From DASQFD01 sp035633255 (GTDB lineage Bacteria > Actinomycetota > Actinomycetes > Actinomycetales > Dermatophilaceae): a DNA stretch of 23,257 nt. The DNA is taken from positions 1-23,257 of the forward strand of contig DASQFD010000001.1 in NCBI GenBank assembly GCA_035633255.1, read 5' to 3'. Shown here one piece after another: positions 1-7,460 of the stretch. The number at the start of each line of letters is the position of its first letter. Within the stretch, counting starts at the first letter, position 1. A program made the translations under genes and the position numbers. The notes under the pieces were generated by a model that saw only the letters and a program-made list of their open reading frames with translations, did not search any database and was not told the origin of the DNA.

Positions 1-891
1 CCGCTCGACGGCGAGGACGAACCGCCCGATGAGCCCGGAGGTCATGTCCTTCAGCCGGGCGAGGTCGGCCCGTGAGCCGTCATGGGTGCGAGGCAGCCAC
101 CCGGGCGCGAGCAGGCGCTCCAGGGCCGCGCCGAGGTCGTCGGCCGGGAGGTCGGGCGCGTACGCCTCGCCGGCCACCGCGAGGACTCCCGACACCTCGT
201 CGGGGTCGCGCAGCCGACGCGGGTCCAGGCGGCCGGAGGCCACCGCGTCCTCGACGTCGTGCACCGAGTACGCGACGTCGTCCGACCAGTCCATGACCTC
301 GGCCTCGAACGCGCGCCCCCGGGGTGGGGCGCCGTCGCGCAGCCAGGCGAACACCGGGAGGTCGTCGGCGTAGACCCCGAACTTCGCCGTCGCCGCCGGC
401 CCCTCACCGCTGGCCCACGGGTACTTCGTCGCCGCGTCCAGGCTGGCGCGGGTGAGGTTGAGCCCGGCCGGACGGCCGTCGGGGTGGGTGCGCTTGGCCT
501 CCAGCCGGGTGAGCAGCCGCAGCGTCTGGGCGTTGCCCTCGAACCTCCCGATGTGCCCGGCGACCGCGTCGAGGGCCTCCTCGCCGTTGTGGCCGAAGGG
601 CGGGTGGCCGAGGTCGTGCGCGAGGCAGGCGGTGTCCACGACGTCGGCGTCGCAGCCGAGCGCCGCCCCGAACTCGCGCCCGATCTGCGCCACCTCCAGG
701 GAGTGGGTCAGGCGGTTGCGCACGAAGTCGTCGCTGGCCGGCTGGACGACCTGCGTCTTGGCGGCGAGCCGCCTCAGGGACGCGGAGTGCACCACCCGCG
801 CCCGGTCGCGGGCGAAGTCGTCGCGGTCGGCGCGCTGGTGCGCCGGGTCCTCGGCGACCCAGCGCTCACGGTCGCGCACGGCATACGTCAC
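1..891 (-). CDS. dgt: dGTP triphosphohydrolase (dGTPase), partial at left edge
   Basis: HD-domain hydrolase that removes triphosphate from dGTP and so influences dNTP pools. The visible 297 codons are the N-terminal part; the rest lies beyond the left edge. The family signature is clear: FARDRARVVHSASLRRLAAK near residue 30, then RLTHSLEVAQ and AHDLGHPPFGHNGE, which supply the metal-binding H...HD of the HD domain, and later EVMDWSDDVAYSVHD with the third HD-type Asp. The start is GTG at 891. There is no Shine-Dalgarno sequence, but TAGGGT lies 7 nt upstream (899-904), the spacing of a leaderless transcript. That -10-like box includes the TAG stop of the upstream ydeI-like gene, only 10 nt away, so dgt may be read both from the upstream gene and from its own promoter. 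The identification is secure; the exact start is inferred. Confidence 0.93.
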   Translation of the reverse strand, partial: MTYAVRDRERWVAEDPAHQRADRDDFARDRARVVHSASLRRLAAKTQVVQPASDDFVRNRLTHSLEVAQIGREFGAALGCDADVVDTACLAHDLGHPPFGHNGEEALDAVAGHIGRFEGNAQTLRLLTRLEAKRTHPDGRPAGLNLTRASLDAATKYPWASGEGPAATAKFGVYADDLPVFAWLRDGAPPRGRAFEAEVMDWSDDVAYSVHDVEDAVASGRLDPRRLRDPDEVSGVLAVAGEAYAPDLPADDLGAALERLLAPGWLPRTHDGSRADLARLKDMTSGLIGRFVLAVER

Positions 892-898
892 GCCGCCG

Positions 899-904
899 AC
901 CCTA
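899..904 (-). promoter_or_regulatory. putative -10 box of dgt overlapping the ydeI-like stop codon
   Basis: On the minus strand TAGGGT is followed by 7 nt and the GTG start of dgt. It fits the TANNNT actinobacterial -10 pattern, but no convincing -35 is visible. The first three bases are the stop codon of the preceding gene. Confidence 0.4.
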
Positions 905-1669
905 CGGCCGCCCCGAACCGCCCCGGCCCTCGGCGTCGTGGGTCGCGGCACCCCTCCCCCGCCCGCTGTCGTCGGCGCCGGTCGCGGTGTCCGCGCCCGC
1001 CCCTCGCGCGCTGTCCGCGTCCGCCCCTCGCGCGGCGGCCGCGGCCCGCGCCACCCAGGCGGGCTCCGTGCCGTAGCGCTGCGGGGGGATCAGCCGACCC
1101 GCCCGAGCGTCGGCCACGAGCTGGGCGAGCCGCCTGGCCCGGGTGTCCTCACGCTTGGCGTCCTGCAGCCACGCGGCCACGCCCCTGCGGTAGGAGGCGG
1201 TGGTCTGGTCCCAGAAGGCGCTCGCCGCCGGGTCGGCCCGCAGCGCCGCCTCCTGCTCCGCGGTCAGGGCCAGGTCGTCGCGCTCGAACGCGTAGATCGC
1301 GGTGCGCTCCGGACGCCGCCGCGCGTACGCGGCCAGGCCGGCCGGCCGCATCCGCCCCTCCGCGGCGAGCCGCTCGACGAGCCCGACGTTGACGGCGCTC
1401 CAGGTGCTGCTCGCCTTGCGCGGGGTCCAGCGCTGGCGCACCGCGTCGTCGTCGAGGCGCTGCACGACGCTGTCGATCCAGCCGAAGCACAGGGCCTCCG
1501 GCACGGCGTCCTCCCAGGTGAGGCCGCGGTCGGGCACGTGCTTCTTGCGCAGGCCCATCCACAGCTCGGTGGCGCCGGCGTGGTGCTCCTCCAGCCAGGC
1601 GCGGAACTCCTCCGGCCCGGTGAAGAACAGCGCCGGCCGCTCAGCCGTCCCACCGGGTCTGCCCGCCAT
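902..1669 (-). CDS. YdeI/OmdA-family (bacteriocin-protection type) protein
   Basis: A 255-residue protein with the YdeI/OmpD-associated layout: LFFTGPEEFRAWLEEHHAG near the N-terminus, WMGLRKKHV, then LTWEDAVPEALCFGWIDSVV and a WTPRKASSTWSAVN block. These are typical of the family annotated as bacteriocin-protection or YdeI proteins, whose biochemical role is not established. The last 40 or so residues are a low-complexity Ala/Gly/Asp/Arg tail outside the conserved domain. The start chosen is ATG 1669; the open frame continues upstream antisense to the pfpI-type gene, but homology begins only here. CATCCT lies 6 nt before this ATG, a weak leaderless-type -10. It is followed by dgt with 10 nt between them, so the two may be co-transcribed. 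Confidence 0.85.
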   Translation of the reverse strand: MAGRPGGTAERPALFFTGPEEFRAWLEEHHAGATELWMGLRKKHVPDRGLTWEDAVPEALCFGWIDSVVQRLDDDAVRQRWTPRKASSTWSAVNVGLVERLAAEGRMRPAGLAAYARRRPERTAIYAFERDDLALTAEQEAALRADPAASAFWDQTTASYRRGVAAWLQDAKREDTRARRLAQLVADARAGRLIPPQRYGTEPAWVARAAAAARGADADSARGAGADTATGADDSGRGRGAATHDAEGRGGSGRP

Positions 1670-1762
1670 CCGCCGAGGATGGCACGAGCCGGCGACCGCC
1701 GCCACGACGCACGTAGGCCGTGCGGGTCGTCTGGCCCCGCCAAAGGTGCAAAGGTAGGGAGC

Positions 1763-2317
1763 ATGAGTCATCTCAGTGGGAAACGTGTCGCCTTCCTCGT
1801 CGCGCCCGAGGGCATCGAGCGGGTCGAGCTCACCGAGCCGTGGGCCGCGGTCGAGCAGTCCGGGGCCACCCCCGAGCTGATCAGCACCGCGCCGGGCGAG
1901 GTCCAGACCTATGACCACCTCGACCGGGCGGAGACCCGGCCGGTCCACCACACGGTCGCCGACGCCTCCGTCGACGACTACGACGCGCTCGTCCTCCCCG
2001 GCGGCGTCGCCAACCCCGACGCCCTCCGCACCGACCAGACCGCCGTCGCCTTCGTCCGGGACTTCATGGCCAGCGGCAAGCCCATCGCGGCCATCTGCCA
2101 CGCCCCCTGGACGCTCATCGAGGCCGACGTCGTGCGCGGGCGCACGCTGACCAGCTGGCCCAGCCTGCAGACCGACCTGCGCAACGCCGGCGCCACCTGG
2201 GTCGACCAGAAGGTGGTCGTCGACGAGAACCTCATCACCAGCCGCAACCCGCACGACCTGCCGGCCTTCATCGGCCAGTTCCTCACCGCGCTGGCGCACG
2301 GGATCGCCTCCCGCTGA
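1763..2317 (+). CDS. DJ-1/PfpI-family protein (class I glutamine amidotransferase-like)
   Basis: A 184-residue single-domain DJ-1/PfpI protein. The N-terminus KRVAFLVAPEGIERVELTEP matches the first beta strand and the conserved Glu of the family. YDALVLPGGVANPDALR precedes the nucleophile elbow, and AICHAPWTLIEADVVRG holds the reactive Cys near residue 112 followed by His. DENLITSRNPHDLPAF is the usual C-terminal strand-helix. Members act as glyoxalases, deglycases, proteases or stress proteins; sequence alone does not decide which. The start ATG 1763 has a good ribosome-binding site (AGGGAG directly upstream). The 93 bp between it and the divergent ydeI-like gene must hold both promoters. 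It converges on dusB with 28 bp between the stops. Confidence 0.92.
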   Translation: MSHLSGKRVAFLVAPEGIERVELTEPWAAVEQSGATPELISTAPGEVQTYDHLDRAETRPVHHTVADASVDDYDALVLPGGVANPDALRTDQTAVAFVRDFMASGKPIAAICHAPWTLIEADVVRGRTLTSWPSLQTDLRNAGATWVDQKVVVDENLITSRNPHDLPAFIGQFLTALAHGIASR

Positions 2318-2326
2318 CCGCCGGGC

Positions 2327-2344
2327 CCGACGAGGGGCCGTCGG
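2327..2344. terminator. small hairpin between convergent genes
   Basis: CCGACG and CGTCGG form a perfect 6-bp stem around a 6-nt loop, between the stops of the pfpI-type gene and dusB. There is no T-tract on either side. It could act in both directions as an actinobacterial-style terminator, but it is short. Confidence 0.35.
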
Positions 2345-2345
2345 C

Positions 2346-3557
2346 TCAGCCGCCGGAGACCGACAGCTCCGCCGTGGCGACCGCCGCGCGCTGCGCGTCG
2401 TCGAGGTCCCGCGTGGCGAGCCAGCCGTCGGGCAGGGCGACCCGGCGCGGGGACCCGGCCCGTCCGCGCTGTCCCTCGGCGGGCTGCCCGGGCCACGGCG
2501 CCAGTGGGTCGAGCGTGGCCAGCAGGTCGTCCAGCGCGGCGAGCGAGTCGACGAGGGCCAGCCTGCTGCGCAGCTCGGAGCCGGCCGGGAACCCCTTGAG
2601 ATACCACGCGACGTGCTTGCGGATGTCGCGGCACCCGCGCAGCTCGTCGCCGTCGTAGAAGTCCACGAGGTATGCCGCGTGCCGGCGCATCGTCGCGGCC
2701 ACCTCTCCCAGCGTGGGCCGGACCCGGACCGCGGACCCGGCGAAGGCGGCGGCGAGGTCGGCGAGGAGCCACGGCCGGCCGAGGCACCCGCGACCGACGA
2801 CCACCCCGTCGCAGCCGGTCCGCTGCACCATGGCGAGCGCGTCCTCGGCCGACCAGATGTCGCCGTTGCCCAGCACCGGGACGCTGGTCACGGCCTCCTT
2901 CAGGCGGGCGATGGCGGACCAGTCGGCCGTGCCGGAGTAGGCCTGGGCCGCGGTGCGGGCGTGCAGGGCCACGGCCGCGACGCCCTCCGCCTCGGCGACG
3001 CGGCCCGCGTCGAGGTAGGTCCGGTGCGTCTCGTCGATGCCCACGCGCATCTTGACGGTGACGGGCACGGCATACCGGTCGGCCTCCCGGACCGCGGCGG
3101 CCACGATCCCGCGGAACAGCTCGGTCTTCCACGGCAGGGCGGCCCCGCCGCCCTTGCGCGTGACCTTCGGGACCGGGCAGCCGAAGTTGAGGTCGACGTG
3201 GTCGGCGCGGTCCTCGGTGACGAGCATGCGGACCGCAAGGCCGACGGTGACCGGGTCGACGCCGTAGAGCTGCACCGAGCGCGGGTGCTCCTGCGGGTCG
3301 TGGCCCACCAGGCGCAGCGACTCCGGGGTGCGCTCGACGAGCGCGCGGGAGGTGACCATCTCGCTGACGTAGAGGCTGGTCGCGCCCGTGGCGGCGTCCT
3401 CGCCGAGCCCGGCGGCCCGCGACTCACGGCAGAGCCGGCGGAACGCGCGGTTGGTGATGCCCGCCATCGGTGCCAGGACGACGGGCGACGGCACGACGTG
3501 CCGGCCTAGCCGGAGCGGCGGCAGCACTGTGGTCGGGGCGGGTGAGGTGGTGCTCAT
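2346..3557 (-). CDS. dusB: tRNA-dihydrouridine synthase (DusB-like)
   Basis: FMN-dependent reductase that converts uridine to dihydrouridine in tRNA. The 403 residues form a TIM barrel followed by a helical tRNA-binding domain. Visible motifs are PMAGITNRAFRRLCR near residue 30, SVQLYGVDP, VDLNFGCPVPKVTRKGGG with the catalytic Cys near residue 127, PVTVKMRVGIDETH (FMN-contacting Lys), ALHARTAAQAYSG, and GNGDIW...CDGVVVGRGCLGRPW for phosphate binding. The C-terminal tail (about the last 50 residues) is low-complexity. The start ATG 3557 is preceded by AGGGG. It is the last of a minus-strand series, 45 nt after the sigma-like fusion gene, so co-transcription is likely. In many actinobacteria this gene is near glyS, as it is here. 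Confidence 0.95.
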   Translation of the reverse strand: MSTTSPAPTTVLPPLRLGRHVVPSPVVLAPMAGITNRAFRRLCRESRAAGLGEDAATGATSLYVSEMVTSRALVERTPESLRLVGHDPQEHPRSVQLYGVDPVTVGLAVRMLVTEDRADHVDLNFGCPVPKVTRKGGGAALPWKTELFRGIVAAAVREADRYAVPVTVKMRVGIDETHRTYLDAGRVAEAEGVAAVALHARTAAQAYSGTADWSAIARLKEAVTSVPVLGNGDIWSAEDALAMVQRTGCDGVVVGRGCLGRPWLLADLAAAFAGSAVRVRPTLGEVAATMRRHAAYLVDFYDGDELRGCRDIRKHVAWYLKGFPAGSELRSRLALVDSLAALDDLLATLDPLAPWPGQPAEGQRGRAGSPRRVALPDGWLATRDLDDAQRAAVATAELSVSGG

Positions 3558-3602
3558 GACCCCTGCAGTCTCCCAGCCCGCCCGGGGTGGCCGACGCCCC
3601 GC

Positions 3603-5552
3603 TCACGGGGCGAGGGCGACCTGGGCCGCCGGGGCGCCCTCCTCCCGGCTCTCCACCGGCAGCTCGGACACCCGCTGGAGGGCCCCGGAGCGGACGTCCC
3701 ACGCGAGCAGCCGTGAGGTGCCCGCGCCGTCGGAGCGGAGGAGGAGCAGCTGCTGGGTGCCCCACCCCAGGGCGGTGCAGCACCCGGAGGGCCGGCCGGG
3801 AGCGTCGGGCGCGGCCAGCACCCGCACGGGCGACAGCGTGGCGACCTGCGCCGCGAGCACCCCCTGCGAGGCTCCCCGGGCAACCGCAGGGCCGGTGGCC
3901 GCACGGCCGGCTGCCGCGGCGCCGGCGAGCGCCGGGTCCGAGGCGAGGCGCACGCCGGAGCCGAGCCAGCCCTCGGCGTCGGTGACGCTCCCCCCGACGG
4001 TTCCCTCGACGATCCGCGGCCCCGAGCGCGTGCCCGCCGGGGTCCCGTCGGCGGTCAGGACGACGACCTGGCTGCCTCCCGGGGAGGCGCGCAGCAGCGC
4101 TGACCCGGGGTGCCCCTCATCGCCGAGCCGCTGGGCGGTGCCGCGGCCGACGTCGACCCGCCACTGCTCGCGGCCCGAGCTCGCGATGACGAACTCGCTG
4201 CCGGCGGTGAACCCGGCGCTGGTGAGGAACGGGTCGGGGACCGCGATCCGGCGCACGGCTCCGGTCGCCCCGTCGAGCAGGACGACGGCGCCGGACTGGG
4301 CGAAGACCACCTGCCGGTGGTCGTCGGCCACGGACCGCGGGTCGAGTGCCAGCCCGGTGCGTCCGAAGGAGTCCGACGGCTCGCGCAGCACCGTGTCGGC
4401 CTCGACGTAGGGGTCGGCCGCGTCCGGTCGGTAGAGGACGGGGCGGAAGGCGGCCGGCCCCACCTGGCGGAGCAGGACCGCCCGCACCGTCGCGGACCCG
4501 GCCGTGTCCACGGTCAGGCGCGGGATCCGGGCGTTCGCCTCGAAGCCGAGGCGGGTCGGCAGCCCCAGCCGCGCCTCGCCGTCGGGGTAGAGGGGCAGGC
4601 GCGCCTCCGCTGCCGGGGTCGGGCCCGCCACGACGTCCACCCCGTCGACGACGGTGGTCACGGGCCGCCAGCCCACGGTCACCGGCTCGGGGTCCGGCAG
4701 GGCGGCCCGCACCCCCGCGACGGCGACCGCGAGCACCGCGACGAGGGCGGCACCGGCCGCCAGCCACCGCCGGCGGTGCCGCGCCCGCTCTCGGGCCAGG
4801 CCCCAGGCCGCGGTCACGAGGTCCGGTGCCGGGGCGGCGGCGCCGACGTCGGCGAGGCCCGCGCGGTCGGCGAGGTCGGCGAGGTCGGCGAGGTCGTGGC
4901 GCAGGCGGTCCGGGTCCACGTCGGGTGCGGTCACCGACGCGAGGGCGGCCCCGGCCCGCTCGGCGGCGTGCCGGGTCCGCCGCACCGAGCGGCCCAGTAC
5001 CTCCGGCGCCTCCTCCAGCGGGCGCCCCTCGTGCACCAGCAGGACCAGGGCCGAGCGCTCCTCCGGCGAGAGCGCGCGAAGTGCCCGCCGCAGGCGCTCA
5101 CGGCGCTCCTCCTCGGGATCCGGGACGGCGTCCCCGGACGGTTCGGCGGACGTGCCCCGCACGGGGTCGGCGGCCACTTCCCACGACGGGTCGGCGGCCA
5201 CTTCCCACGACGGGTCGGCGGCGACCCCCCACGACGGGTCGGCGGCAGCGCCCCGGCCCGACGGGGAAGCGTCCTCGGGACCGAGGTGCGGCCCGGCACC
5301 CGGCGGCGCGACGTCAGCGCGGGCCGGTGAGCGCCCCGCCGCCGCATGGAGGTGCCGCCGGACCAGGTTGTCGGGCCGCTCCTCCGCGTCCGGTCGCCAC
5401 CGGGCGGCCACCGCTGCGAGCGCCTCCAGGACGGCGGCGTGCGCGGCGTCGTGGTCCACGGTCAGCAGGTATGCCGTGCCCACCAGGGAGCGCTGCCGCG
5501 CGCCGGCCCACGCCGCGAAGTCGGCGTCCACGGCATACCGGTCCCTGATCAC
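3603..5552 (-). CDS. sigma-70-like (degenerate ECF) N-domain fused to one transmembrane helix and a putative beta-propeller
   Basis: A 649-residue protein with an unusual domain order. Residues about 5-70 (FAAWAGARQRSLVGTAYLL and AAVAARWRP) resemble sigma region 2 of SigE-like ECF factors, but the usual acidic DLVQ-type stretch is lost. Residues about 75-145 are a linker containing three 8-residue repeats (ADPSWEVA type). Residues about 148-200 (RALRALSPEERSALVLLVHE and VLGRSVRRTRHAAERAG) resemble region 4. A Leu-Ala-Asp repeat follows, then an Arg-rich stop and one hydrophobic helix at about 264-282. The remaining 360 or so residues would be extracytoplasmic and show short beta-rich repeats (VVLLDGATGAVRRIAV, LLAWDVRSGALQRVSE) suggestive of a WD/PQQ-like propeller. 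The GTG start at 5552 has a strong GAGGAGG ribosome-binding site. The domain calls are from pattern only. The protein could be a membrane-tethered regulator or have lost sigma function. Confidence 0.72.
   Translation of the reverse strand: MIRDRYAVDADFAAWAGARQRSLVGTAYLLTVDHDAAHAAVLEALAAVAARWRPDAEERPDNLVRRHLHAAAGRSPARADVAPPGAGPHLGPEDASPSGRGAAADPSWGVAADPSWEVAADPSWEVAADPVRGTSAEPSGDAVPDPEEERRERLRRALRALSPEERSALVLLVHEGRPLEEAPEVLGRSVRRTRHAAERAGAALASVTAPDVDPDRLRHDLADLADLADRAGLADVGAAAPAPDLVTAAWGLARERARHRRRWLAAGAALVAVLAVAVAGVRAALPDPEPVTVGWRPVTTVVDGVDVVAGPTPAAEARLPLYPDGEARLGLPTRLGFEANARIPRLTVDTAGSATVRAVLLRQVGPAAFRPVLYRPDAADPYVEADTVLREPSDSFGRTGLALDPRSVADDHRQVVFAQSGAVVLLDGATGAVRRIAVPDPFLTSAGFTAGSEFVIASSGREQWRVDVGRGTAQRLGDEGHPGSALLRASPGGSQVVVLTADGTPAGTRSGPRIVEGTVGGSVTDAEGWLGSGVRLASDPALAGAAAAGRAATGPAVARGASQGVLAAQVATLSPVRVLAAPDAPGRPSGCCTALGWGTQQLLLLRSDGAGTSRLLAWDVRSGALQRVSELPVESREEGAPAAQVALAP
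4862..4897. repeat. 9-bp tandem repeat (about four units) coding for Leu-Ala-Asp
   Basis: Four near-identical 9-bp units (CGAGGTCGG and variants) encode LADLADLAD on the minus strand, between the region-4-like domain and the transmembrane helix of the sigma-like fusion. This is slippage-prone in-frame DNA. Confidence 0.7.
5166..5237. repeat. 24-bp tandem repeat, three units, inside the sigma-like fusion gene
   Basis: Two identical 24-bp units (5166-5189 and 5190-5213) are followed by a third with a few mismatches (5214-5237) and a partial fourth. In frame they encode an 8-residue Ala-Asp-Pro-Ser-Trp-Glu/Gly-Val-Ala unit in the linker between the region-2-like and region-4-like domains. The identity of the first two copies suggests recent expansion. 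Confidence 0.9.
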
Positions 5553-5576
5553 GACCTCCTCGGGCAGTCCGGCGGA

Positions 5577-5599
5577 CCGCTCCCGCGACCCGGGAGCGG
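5577..5599 (-). terminator. 9-bp perfect hairpin between glyS and the sigma-like fusion
   Basis: CCGCTCCCG and CGGGAGCGG form a perfect 9-bp stem with a 5-nt loop in the 122-bp gap, about 25 nt upstream of the fusion's GTG start. It could end glyS transcripts or shape the 5' leader of the fusion gene. No T-tract follows. Confidence 0.5.
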
Positions 5600-5674
5600 A
5601 CGTGACCGTTCGGCGTCCTACCCGGCCAGCGTCGCAGACGCGGCGGCGGCGCTTCGGGTATTGGCGGACCCGCC

Positions 5675-7081
5675 TCAGCAGCCCGGGAGGCGGGCGGCGA
5701 GCCAGCCCTCGACCGCGTCGAGGCCGATGCGCTGCTGAGCCATCGAGTCCCGCTCGCGCACCGTCACCGCGTCGTCGTCCAGGGTGTCGAAGTCGACGGT
5801 GACGCAGAACGGCGTGCCGATCTCGTCCTGGCGGCGGTACCGGCGGCCGATGGCGCCCGCGTCGTCGAAGTCGACGTTCCAGCTGCGCCGCAGCGCCGCC
5901 GCGAGGTCGCGCGCCTTTGGGGAGAGGTCCGCGTTGCGCGACAGCGGCAGCACGGCCACCTTGACCGGGGCCAGCCGCGGGTCCAGCCGCAGGACCACCC
6001 GCTTGTCGACCCCGCCCTTGGTGTTGGGCGCCTCGTCCTCGGTGTAGGCGTCGACGAGGAAGGTCATGAGCGAGCGGGAGAGCCCGGCCGCCGGTTCGAT
6101 GACGTAGGGGGTGTATGCCGTGCCGCTCGCCTGGTCGAAGTAGACCAGCTCCGTGCCGGAGTGCTTGGAGTGCGTGGTCAGGTCGAAGTCGGTGCGGTTG
6201 GCGACGCCTTCGAGCTCCCCCCACTCGCTGCCGGCGAAGCGGAAGCGGTACTCGATGTCGACGGTGCGCTTGGAGTAGTGGGAGAGCTTCTCCTGGGGGT
6301 GCTCGAAGTGGCGCAGGTTGTCGGCGGCGATGCCCAGGTCGACGTACCAGCGGGTGCGCTCGTCGATCCAGTACTGGTGCCACTCCTCGTCCTCGCCCGG
6401 CTGGACGAAGAACTCCATCTCCATCTGCTCGAACTCCCGGGTCCGGAAGATGAAGTTGCCCGGGGTGATCTCGTTGCGGAAGCTCTTGCCGGTCTGGGCG
6501 ATGCCGAACGGTGGCTTCTTCCGGCTCGCCTGCATGACGTGGAGGAAGTTGACGAAGATGCCCTGGGCGGTCTCGGGCCGCAGGTAGTGCAGGCCCGACT
6601 CGTCCTCGAGCACGCCGAGGTGGGTCTTGAGCATCATGTTGAACTCGCGCGGGGCGGTCCACCGGCCGCGCGTCCCACAGCTCGGGCAGGCGATGTCGTC
6701 GAGGACGACGTGGTCGGGGTCGACCTCCTTGCCCTTGCGCGCCGCCGCCTCCGCGACCGCCTCCTGCAGGTGGTCGGCCCGGAACCGCTTGTGGCAGGAC
6801 TGGCACTCGGTCAGGGGGTCGCTGAACTCGCCGACGTGGCCGGAGGCGACCCACGTCTGGCGCGGCAGGATGATCGAGGAGTCCAGCCCGACGACGTCCT
6901 CCCGGGCGGTCACCATGGCCTTCCACCACTGCCGGCGGATGTTCTCCTTGAGCTCGACCCCGAGCGGGCCGTAGTCCCACGCCGACCGGGTGCCGCCGTA
7001 GATCTCCCCGCACGGGAAGACGAACCCGCGGCGCTTGCAGAGGGAGACGACGGTGTCGACGGTCGAGGTGGGGGCGGCCAT
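5675..7081 (-). CDS. glyS: glycine--tRNA ligase (single-chain, class II)
   Basis: Charges tRNA-Gly with glycine. The 468 residues fit the dimeric eukaryote/actinobacterial type rather than the alpha2beta2 bacterial type. The N-terminus VVSLCKRRGFVFPCGEIYGG and AWDYGPLGVELKENI is class II motif 1 territory. Two CxxC pairs follow (CQSCHKRF, then CPSCGTRGRW), a zinc-binding insertion typical of this subtype. LRPETAQGIFVNF and FRNEITPGNFIFRTREFEQM form motif 2, and motif 3 lies near RYRRQDEIGTPFCVTVDF together with the anticodon-binding domain. The start ATG 7081 is chosen because homology begins there. TACCCT lies 7 nt upstream and no Shine-Dalgarno is seen, so a leaderless message is likely. 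I see no T-box-like leader: only 40 nt separate it from the divergent gene. Confidence 0.97.
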   Translation of the reverse strand: MAAPTSTVDTVVSLCKRRGFVFPCGEIYGGTRSAWDYGPLGVELKENIRRQWWKAMVTAREDVVGLDSSIILPRQTWVASGHVGEFSDPLTECQSCHKRFRADHLQEAVAEAAARKGKEVDPDHVVLDDIACPSCGTRGRWTAPREFNMMLKTHLGVLEDESGLHYLRPETAQGIFVNFLHVMQASRKKPPFGIAQTGKSFRNEITPGNFIFRTREFEQMEMEFFVQPGEDEEWHQYWIDERTRWYVDLGIAADNLRHFEHPQEKLSHYSKRTVDIEYRFRFAGSEWGELEGVANRTDFDLTTHSKHSGTELVYFDQASGTAYTPYVIEPAAGLSRSLMTFLVDAYTEDEAPNTKGGVDKRVVLRLDPRLAPVKVAVLPLSRNADLSPKARDLAAALRRSWNVDFDDAGAIGRRYRRQDEIGTPFCVTVDFDTLDDDAVTVRERDSMAQQRIGLDAVEGWLAARLPGC

Positions 7082-7121
7082 GCGCAGAAGGGTAGTCGTG
7101 GGGTCCGTAGGCTTGACGTTC
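7082..7121. promoter_or_regulatory. divergent promoters for glyS and the small membrane protein
   Basis: Only 40 bp separate the two start codons. On the minus strand TACCCT (7089-7094) stands 7 nt before the glyS ATG. On the plus strand TAGGCT (7108-7113) stands 8 nt before the GTG of the small membrane protein. Both fit a TANNNT -10, and the two promoters would largely overlap. Confidence 0.45.
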
Positions 7122-7403
7122 GTGTCCTCCCTCCGCACTGCCGTCGAGACGGCCAGCCTCCCGGCCCTGACCCGGCTCAGCCGGCTGCCCCGCGCGGTCC
7201 CCTTCCTCGTCGTGCTCGCCCTGATGGTGGCGGGCATCCTGGTCCCCGGCTGGGGCTGGCTGCTGCACGTGCTCGTGGCCGTGCTGCTGCTCTGGCTGCT
7301 CTACCTCGGCTGGCCGCAGCTGCGGACCGCGGAGCGGACCATGCGGGTGGCCGTCGTCGCGGTCGTCCTCGCCGTCGCCGTCACCCAGGCGTTCCCCCGC
7401 TGA
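7122..7403 (+). CDS. small two- or three-helix membrane protein, DUF6703-like
   Basis: A 93-residue protein: a short basic N-terminus (RLSRLPRAVP), a hydrophobic helix at about residues 29-45 (FLVVLALMVAGILVPG), another at about 47-64 (LLHVLVAVLLLWLLYLGW), and a third weaker one near the C-terminus after RTAERTMR. It resembles the small actinobacterial membrane proteins of the DUF6703 type found beside glyS. That name is from memory and is not verified. The GTG at 7122 is favoured over upstream TTG/ATG codons because those would overlap glyS and its promoter, and because TAGGCT lies 8 nt before it. Function is unknown. The gene ends 27 bp before the zinc operon promoter. Confidence 0.65.
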   Translation: MSSLRTAVETASLPALTRLSRLPRAVPFLVVLALMVAGILVPGWGWLLHVLVAVLLLWLLYLGWPQLRTAERTMRVAVVAVVLAVAVTQAFPR

Positions 7404-7430
7404 CCCCCCGAGGGGGCGGGCCCGCGTCGA

Positions 7431-7460
7431 TTGACAACCCTTCCCGTCGCGTCTGAGAAT
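7431..7460 (+). promoter_or_regulatory. znuA promoter (-35 TTGACA, -10 GAGAAT)
   Basis: A perfect TTGACA (7431-7436), an 18-bp spacer and GAGAAT (7455-7460). Seven nt further is the ATG at 7468, so transcription should begin at or next to the start codon, giving a leaderless operon message. This is the clearest promoter in the window. Confidence 0.75.

Noticed and set aside
82..1392. Long plus-strand open frame opposite dgt and the ydeI-like gene
   Set aside because: Low-complexity Arg/Pro/Val-rich product with no family motifs; both minus-strand genes show clear domains, so this is an antisense artefact of high GC.
1670..2299. N-terminal extension of the ydeI-like frame
   Set aside because: It is antisense to the pfpI-type gene, with no homology; the conserved domain starts right after ATG 1669.
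5166..5237. CRISPR-like or regulatory array
   Set aside because: The units are directly adjacent with no spacers and lie in frame in a coding linker, so this is a minisatellite.
7082..7121. T-box or other riboswitch upstream of glyS
   Set aside because: Only 40 bp separate glyS from a divergent gene, and the promoter predicts no 5' leader.
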